Below, one piece after another: positions 32,121 through 35,171 of a stretch of 35,171 nucleotides of DNA (position 1 is the first letter of the stretch; each line of letters starts with the position of its first letter). The stretch is taken from assembly GCA_003646815.1 (NCBI GenBank), contig QMLQ01000004.1, positions 1 to 35,171 on the forward strand. Direction: 5' to 3'. The notes under the pieces were generated by a model. It was not told the DNA's origin. It saw only the letters and a list, made by a program, of their open reading frames with translations, and ran no database searches. Made by a program: the position numbers and the translations under genes. This DNA is from Deltaproteobacteria bacterium (GTDB taxonomy: Bacteria; Desulfobacterota; DSM-4660; Desulfatiglandales; Desulfatiglandaceae).

Positions 32121-32323
32121 TTCATTCCCTTTTATTTTCAAAAAACTTTTTATCTCATAATCAGCCATAGTTCATCATGTGGCCACACGTCCCCATATAT
32201 TCGTTGTGAGCTCCTTGCCAGCAAAGTTTTTCCCGTCTATGATTCTCCCAAAGATGATTAAATTTGCCATTCCAGGCAGAATATGACGGAGGTGCATCGA
32301 GTAAAGCACCAGTCTTTCTTTAT

Positions 32324-32349
32324 AAGGGAACCCACATATGAGTTCCCTT
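32324..32349. terminator. Hairpin after the one-TM small protein gene
   Basis: AAGGGAAC (32324-32331) and GTTCCCTT (32342-32349) form an 8-bp stem with a 10-nt loop. It begins 7 nt past the stop of the minus-strand gene. The trailing sequence on that strand (ATAAAGAAAG) is not a U-tract, so it is a weak or factor-assisted terminator, or a 3' stabilizer. Confidence 0.45.
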
Positions 32350-32356
32350 TAACAGC

Positions 32357-32707
32357 TCATTTTTTGATAAGAAGTCCAAGCTCCTCGGCGCATGCTTGGC
32401 TCACGCCATCACCAGCCTTTTTCTGCCCGGGCATTTTATCCCAGCCCTCTTTTTCAATGAATTCAGCCCTCTTCCATGAATCTATTTCCCCTAATTCCTT
32501 GAGTTTCTCCTCATGATTGGGCTGCCCCATAAATTGGGCAACGCAGATCGCCGCCTGACTCGCCAAAACCGCTTTTTCGGTCATCGCTTTGGTCGTGCCG
32601 GAGGTTGTCCACCCCCCCCACGCAAAACCGATGATCATTGCGACGACTGCTCCGCAAACAATACCCCAAACTCCAAACTTCATTTTCCCTGCAGTTTCCG
32701 GTTTCAT
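32357..32707 (-). CDS. Small single-TM protein of unknown function
   Basis: A 116-aa protein. One N-terminal TM helix (GVWGIVCGAVVAMIIGFAWGG) is followed by a periplasmic-type domain: TTSGTTKAMTEKAVLASQAAICVAQFMGQPNHEEKL, then a WDKMPGQ motif and a second Cys near the end (SQACAEELGLLIK). Two Cys (ICVAQF; QACAEEL) could form a disulfide if exported. I have seen similar hypothetical proteins ('GGW.T.GTA..M...A...ICVA.F') across proteobacteria, but the function is unknown. AGGAGG lies upstream of the ATG. It is the only gene between the carbohydrate operon and the radical SAM gene. Confidence 0.82.
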   Translation of the reverse strand: MKPETAGKMKFGVWGIVCGAVVAMIIGFAWGGWTTSGTTKAMTEKAVLASQAAICVAQFMGQPNHEEKLKELGEIDSWKRAEFIEKEGWDKMPGQKKAGDGVSQACAEELGLLIKK

Positions 32708-32763
32708 TGATCACTCCTCCTTGCATTGTGTTGTGGTGTTTTCGCTCAGGATGACCTTTCGAC

Positions 32764-32811
32764 CAATGACTTGAACAATGTCATTGCCCCGGCCGGCATC
32801 CGGCCGTTTTT
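32764..32811 (+). terminator. Orphan plus-strand terminator with a preceding hairpin
   Basis: CGGCCG-GCATC-CGGCCG (32790-32806) is followed directly by TTTTT, a good intrinsic terminator for a plus-strand transcript. Just upstream, CAATGAC (32764-32770)/GTCATTG (32780-32786) forms a second hairpin. Both neighbours are on the minus strand, so no annotated gene ends here. It may close a small or antisense RNA. Confidence 0.55.
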
Positions 32812-32880
32812 CCCGTTTGAAGATCATTTCCTGGATGCTCCTCGTTTCCGCAATGCCTTTGACCTGGGTGGCTTACCGGC

Positions 32881-34362
32881 TCACTGAGCGATCTTCAATT
32901 CACAGATTTTGCGGAAATGATGGCCATAAATGGCAAGCGTAATATTTAGCGGGAGCATTTTAGGCCGGCGAAAAAGAGTCCAGAATGTGATTTTCCAATA
33001 TTGGAATCGTTCCTTGCCGAAAATACCCAGGCGGATACTTGAACGCAAGACTGCCAGCAGACGTTGAAAATCCAGGGGGGTCCTGACCTTTGGTTTCTTA
33101 TACTCCTGGAGGAAGGTCATCGCCCGTTTATAGTAATGCTCGGGTGAGTAGATGTACTCCATCAGGTTTCTGTAGCCTTCGCGCAATACATCAAGCCCCA
33201 TTCTAGGAACGATGTTGGTTGTTCCGTCTGCGTTATCTCCGGAGAGAGCGTCGATCAGACGACCCTCCTTTCTCATTCGTTCATAAAGCCTTGTGCCGGG
33301 AGGAGCGTTCAGCAAGCCCACCATCGCGGTGACAATGCCGCTCTTTTGGATAAAGTCGATCTGCCGCTGAAAGATGGAGGGCGTATCACTGTCAAAACCG
33401 ACAATGAAGCCACCGGTCACTTGCAGTCCGGCTCGCTGCATGCGCTTCACACTCTCAAGGAGATCCCGGTTCTTGTTCTGCTTCTTGTTGCATTCGGCCA
33501 GGCTTTCTTCATTGGGCGTTTCGATTCCGATGAAAACGGCATCAAAACCCGCCTGGACCATCATTTCCATCAGCGGCTCGTCATCGGCCAGGTTGACCGA
33601 AGCCTCGGTGTTAAAAGGGATGCCCTTCTTGCCTTTCTGCCATTGGATGAGTGCCGGGAGGAGATGGTTCTTCAGATAACCTTTGTTGCCGATAAAATTG
33701 TCATCTACAAAAAAGATCTGTCCACGCCACCCTTGATCGTAGAGCCCGTCCAGCTCGGCAATAATCTGCTCGGCTGTTTTGATACGTGGGCGATGCCCGA
33801 ACAATGCGGTTACATTACAGAAATCACAATTGAATGGGCAGCCACGTGAAAACTGGATGCTCATCGAGGCATACTGTTTAAAATCCATCAACTCCCACAT
33901 GGGAGCAGGTGTCTTTCGAATGTCGCAAAACCCGGATGCCTCATAGATGTGCCCGGCTTTCCCTTTCTCCAGATCCGCCAGAAAGGGGGGAAGGGTCAAT
34001 TCTGCCTCATTCAGCACAAAATGGTCCACTTCCTCAAACGCATCGTATTCGTTGGTGAAGAGCGGCCCACCGGCTATGATCCTGATATTCGCCTCTTTAC
34101 ACCGGGCGATGATCTCATGTGCCGAGTCTCTTTGTACAACCATGCCGCTGATAAAAGCGCAATCAGCCCACGCCAGGTCTTTTTCGGTGAGCTTTGCCAC
34201 ATTCACATCAACCAATTTCTTGGGCCATTCTTTGGGCAGCATTGATCCTATCGTCAGAAGGCCCAGGGGAGGCAAGGCCGCCCTTTTGTGAATGAATTTC
34301 AGGGCGTATTTGAAACTCCAAAAGGTAGCCGGGTACTCCGGATAAATCAGCAAGGTTTTCAT
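32881..34362 (-). CDS. B12-binding-domain radical SAM protein
   Basis: A 493-aa protein. Residues about 1-140 form a B12-binding-like Rossmann domain (LLIYPEYPATFWSF; PPLGLLTIGSMLP; LVDVNV at 50-55). The base-off His of classical B12 domains is absent. Residues about 165-380 are a radical SAM barrel with C175-x3-C179-x2-C182 (RGCPFNCDFC), followed by VDDNFIGNKGYL and TGGFIVGFDSDTPSIF. The last ~110 residues resemble the C-terminal domain of HpnP-like methylases (DUF4070-type). Relatives methylate unactivated carbons, for example hopanoid C-2, or remodel lipids. The substrate here is unknown and no hopanoid genes are in view. It lies 34 nt after the ABM monooxygenase gene and has AAAGGAAAGC before the ATG. 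Confidence 0.88.
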   Translation of the reverse strand: MKTLLIYPEYPATFWSFKYALKFIHKRAALPPLGLLTIGSMLPKEWPKKLVDVNVAKLTEKDLAWADCAFISGMVVQRDSAHEIIARCKEANIRIIAGGPLFTNEYDAFEEVDHFVLNEAELTLPPFLADLEKGKAGHIYEASGFCDIRKTPAPMWELMDFKQYASMSIQFSRGCPFNCDFCNVTALFGHRPRIKTAEQIIAELDGLYDQGWRGQIFFVDDNFIGNKGYLKNHLLPALIQWQKGKKGIPFNTEASVNLADDEPLMEMMVQAGFDAVFIGIETPNEESLAECNKKQNKNRDLLESVKRMQRAGLQVTGGFIVGFDSDTPSIFQRQIDFIQKSGIVTAMVGLLNAPPGTRLYERMRKEGRLIDALSGDNADGTTNIVPRMGLDVLREGYRNLMEYIYSPEHYYKRAMTFLQEYKKPKVRTPLDFQRLLAVLRSSIRLGIFGKERFQYWKITFWTLFRRPKMLPLNITLAIYGHHFRKICELKIAQ

Positions 34363-34396
34363 AAGCTTTCCTTTCGCATGTTAAAATTATCCTTGG

Positions 34397-34732
34397 TCAT
34401 TTCGGGGCTCCCTTCTCCCTGAGGGAATTGACGAACTCCATCCCTTCCGAATGGGAAACCGTATGGATTTTCATTTCCAGAGGTTTGGCTAACAGGCTCT
34501 TCGTCCCGAGTAAAACACTGAATTTTTCAGATTGTATATGACGGTTCAAGTCCTCACGGGTTTTCCACTCCTCAATCACATTGAAAACCGTTTTGCCATC
34601 GAAATCCCAAAAAACGTCATAGCTCAGACACCCCTTCTCCTTTCTCGCCGACTGAATCATCGAGAGAAGTGTCTGCATTACCTCCGTCCTTTTTTCCACG
34701 AGTGCCTTTATTGAAATCTTCACGATAATCAC
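34397..34732 (-). CDS. ABM-family (antibiotic biosynthesis monooxygenase/YgiN-like) protein
   Basis: A 111-aa ferredoxin-like-fold protein when started at GTG 34732 (VIIVKISIKALVEKR). GAGGGGGG lies 5 nt upstream, and the family normally begins just before the first strand. The track ATG at 34774 adds 14 residues with no ribosome site. Seen: KRTEVMQTLLSMIQSARKEKGC, SYDVFWDFDGKTVFNVIEEW and REDLNRHIQSEKF, typical of ABM proteins. Such proteins are cofactor-free monooxygenases, heme-degrading relatives or non-catalytic sensors; none can be chosen here. It is the first gene of a two-gene transcript with the radical SAM gene and sits behind a sigma-54-like promoter. Confidence 0.82.
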   Translation of the reverse strand: MIIVKISIKALVEKRTEVMQTLLSMIQSARKEKGCLSYDVFWDFDGKTVFNVIEEWKTREDLNRHIQSEKFSVLLGTKSLLAKPLEMKIHTVSHSEGMEFVNSLREKGAPK

Positions 34733-34793
34733 CAGAGCCCCCCTCTGCGCCTTGTCTGCCGTCCCAAAAATCAACCGTTCTACTATTTATATG

Positions 34794-34809
34794 TCCAAGT
34801 TTCGTGCCA
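34794..34809 (-). promoter_or_regulatory. Sigma-54-like promoter upstream of the ABM/radical SAM genes
   Basis: On the minus strand TGGCACGAAACTTGGA closely matches TGGCACG-N4-TTGCA. The -24 element is perfect and the -12 element is TTGGA, with G for C at one conserved position. The predicted start near 34783 leaves about 50 nt to the GTG at 34732. A Fis-type activator fragment lies upstream, consistent with sigma-54 control, though the mismatch in -12 leaves doubt. Confidence 0.55.
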
Positions 34810-34909
34810 GGCTGGATAAGTGCGATATTATTCGGCACAACATATTGAATTATCACTGAATATATACTTTAGGAAGATTGGTGAGGAGGGCCGGGTCAGC
34901 GCAAAACAA

Positions 34910-34942
34910 TGGTCATATATGGCAGGTGGTCAAATATAACCA
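34910..34942. promoter_or_regulatory. Candidate activator sites: tandem TGGTCA(T/A)ATAT
   Basis: TGGTCATATATG (34910-34921) and TGGTCAAATATA (34927-34938) are direct repeats spaced 17 nt start to start. The second is also the palindrome TGGT-N8-ACCA (34927-34942). They lie about 100-150 bp upstream of the sigma-54-like promoter, where enhancer-binding proteins usually bind. Confidence 0.45.
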
Positions 34943-34976
34943 CGACCCTGGCATCTTTTCGGTTCTGTGGGAGAGG

Positions 34977-34995
34977 CCTGGAAAGGACTTCCAGG
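34977..34995 (-). terminator. Hairpin after the Fis-type regulator gene
   Basis: CCTGGAA (34977-34983)/TTCCAGG (34989-34995) form a 7-bp stem with 5-nt loop, starting 2 nt after the regulator stop on the minus strand. No U-run follows. It may end the transcript weakly or protect its 3' end. Confidence 0.4.
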
Positions 34996-34997
34996 TC

Positions 34998-35171
34998 TTA
35001 CGGCTTGAGGATGCCCAGTTTTCGCATTCTGGCCCGCAACGTGCTGCGGTTGAGCCCAAGGATCTCAGCCGCCCCGTTTTTCCCGCTGACCTTCCATTGC
35101 GTTTGCTCGAGGATCCGCACAATATGCTCACGCTCAACCGCTTCCAGCGTTTTTTGCATCGTCGATACATC
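34998..35171 (-). CDS. C-terminal fragment of a sigma-54-type activator (Fis HTH), cut by the window edge
   Basis: Read on the minus strand from the window edge, 57 codons remain before TAA (stop 35000-34998). They include TLEAVEREHIVRILEQTQWK and AAEILGLNRSTLRARMRKLGI. This is the Fis-type helix-turn-helix that ends NtrC/bEBP activators, with the family's L.R.TLR.+M+KLGI pattern. The AAA+ domain would lie outside the window, so sigma-54 dependence is inferred from the HTH type. The ORF track shows only a shadow frame here (34913-35170). Its position just upstream of the sigma-54-like promoter suggests it could activate that promoter. Confidence 0.85.
   Translation of the reverse strand, partial: DVSTMQKTLEAVEREHIVRILEQTQWKVSGKNGAAEILGLNRSTLRARMRKLGILKP

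Noticed and set aside
31998-32124. Alternative overlapping Lys-rich frame starting at ATGAAATGG
   Set aside because: Its ATG is too close to the AAGGGA ribosome site, while the chosen frame has proper spacing. The tract's purine bias keeps several frames open.
34913-35170. 85-aa minus-strand ORF in the track
   Set aside because: Wrong frame. Another frame gives the Fis-type HTH end of an activator, which continues to the window edge without stop.
1-35171. CRISPR array, insertion sequence or prophage
   Set aside because: No regularly spaced repeats, Cas genes, transposase, integrase or phage structural genes were recognised on either strand.

Overview
The window looks like a chromosomal segment of an anaerobic bacterium, most likely a Desulfobacterota ('deltaproteobacterial') lineage. 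This is an inference from gene content: a tungsten-type aldehyde:ferredoxin oxidoreductase, an FeS-rich fused flavoprotein, an MglA/roadblock signalling operon, and the order tadA - tRNA-Ser - tRNA-Ser - dnaX - ybaB - recR. No insertion sequence, prophage or CRISPR array was seen.

Region 1 (1-10750) is catabolic. On the minus strand are a small helical protein and an MmsA-type semialdehyde dehydrogenase, then a class III aminotransferase and a universal stress protein. On the plus strand is an ornithine cyclodeaminase/mu-crystallin family protein. A tight plus-strand operon follows: a four-module FeS/FAD oxidase alpha subunit, a DAO-type FAD oxidase beta subunit, an AOR and a ThiS/MoaD-like protein. 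It ends in a strong bidirectional terminator. The likely theme is oxidation of an amino, imino or N-substituted acid to an oxo acid or aldehyde, then further oxidation with ferredoxin as electron acceptor. The substrate cannot be read from sequence.

Region 2 (10728-11245) holds a small HNH protein and a gene-free stretch dense in inverted repeats. It includes a 101-bp element with 19-bp imperfect terminal inverted repeats.

Region 3 (11245-17301) is an eight-gene minus-strand operon. In transcription order: MglB-like roadblock protein, MglA-like GTPase, unknown coiled-coil protein, winged-helix-like protein, zinc-ribbon/Cache/HAMP receptor without an output domain, response regulator with DUF4388, second roadblock protein, and TPR-PilZ protein. 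It reads as a complete pathway from membrane sensor through a Ras-like GTPase switch to a probable c-di-GMP effector. It is my best candidate for an undescribed system.

Region 4 (17302-25986) is housekeeping: tadA, two serine tRNAs, dnaX, metC, ybaB, recR, a GlcD-type FAD dehydrogenase and ftsH.

Region 5 (26171-32120) is a minus-strand carbohydrate module: two adjacent GH130-type proteins, a GT4 glycosyltransferase, a GT4 fused to a long C-terminal domain, and a 41-residue highly basic ORF missing from the ORF track. Region 6 (32357-35171) has a one-TM small protein, a B12-binding radical SAM protein and an ABM-type monooxygenase. The last lies behind a sigma-54-like promoter, next to the C-terminal end of a Fis-type activator cut by the window edge.

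Starts were moved from the ORF track where a Shine-Dalgarno sequence clearly favours another codon; each case is stated. Family calls come from motif reading only. No database search was run.
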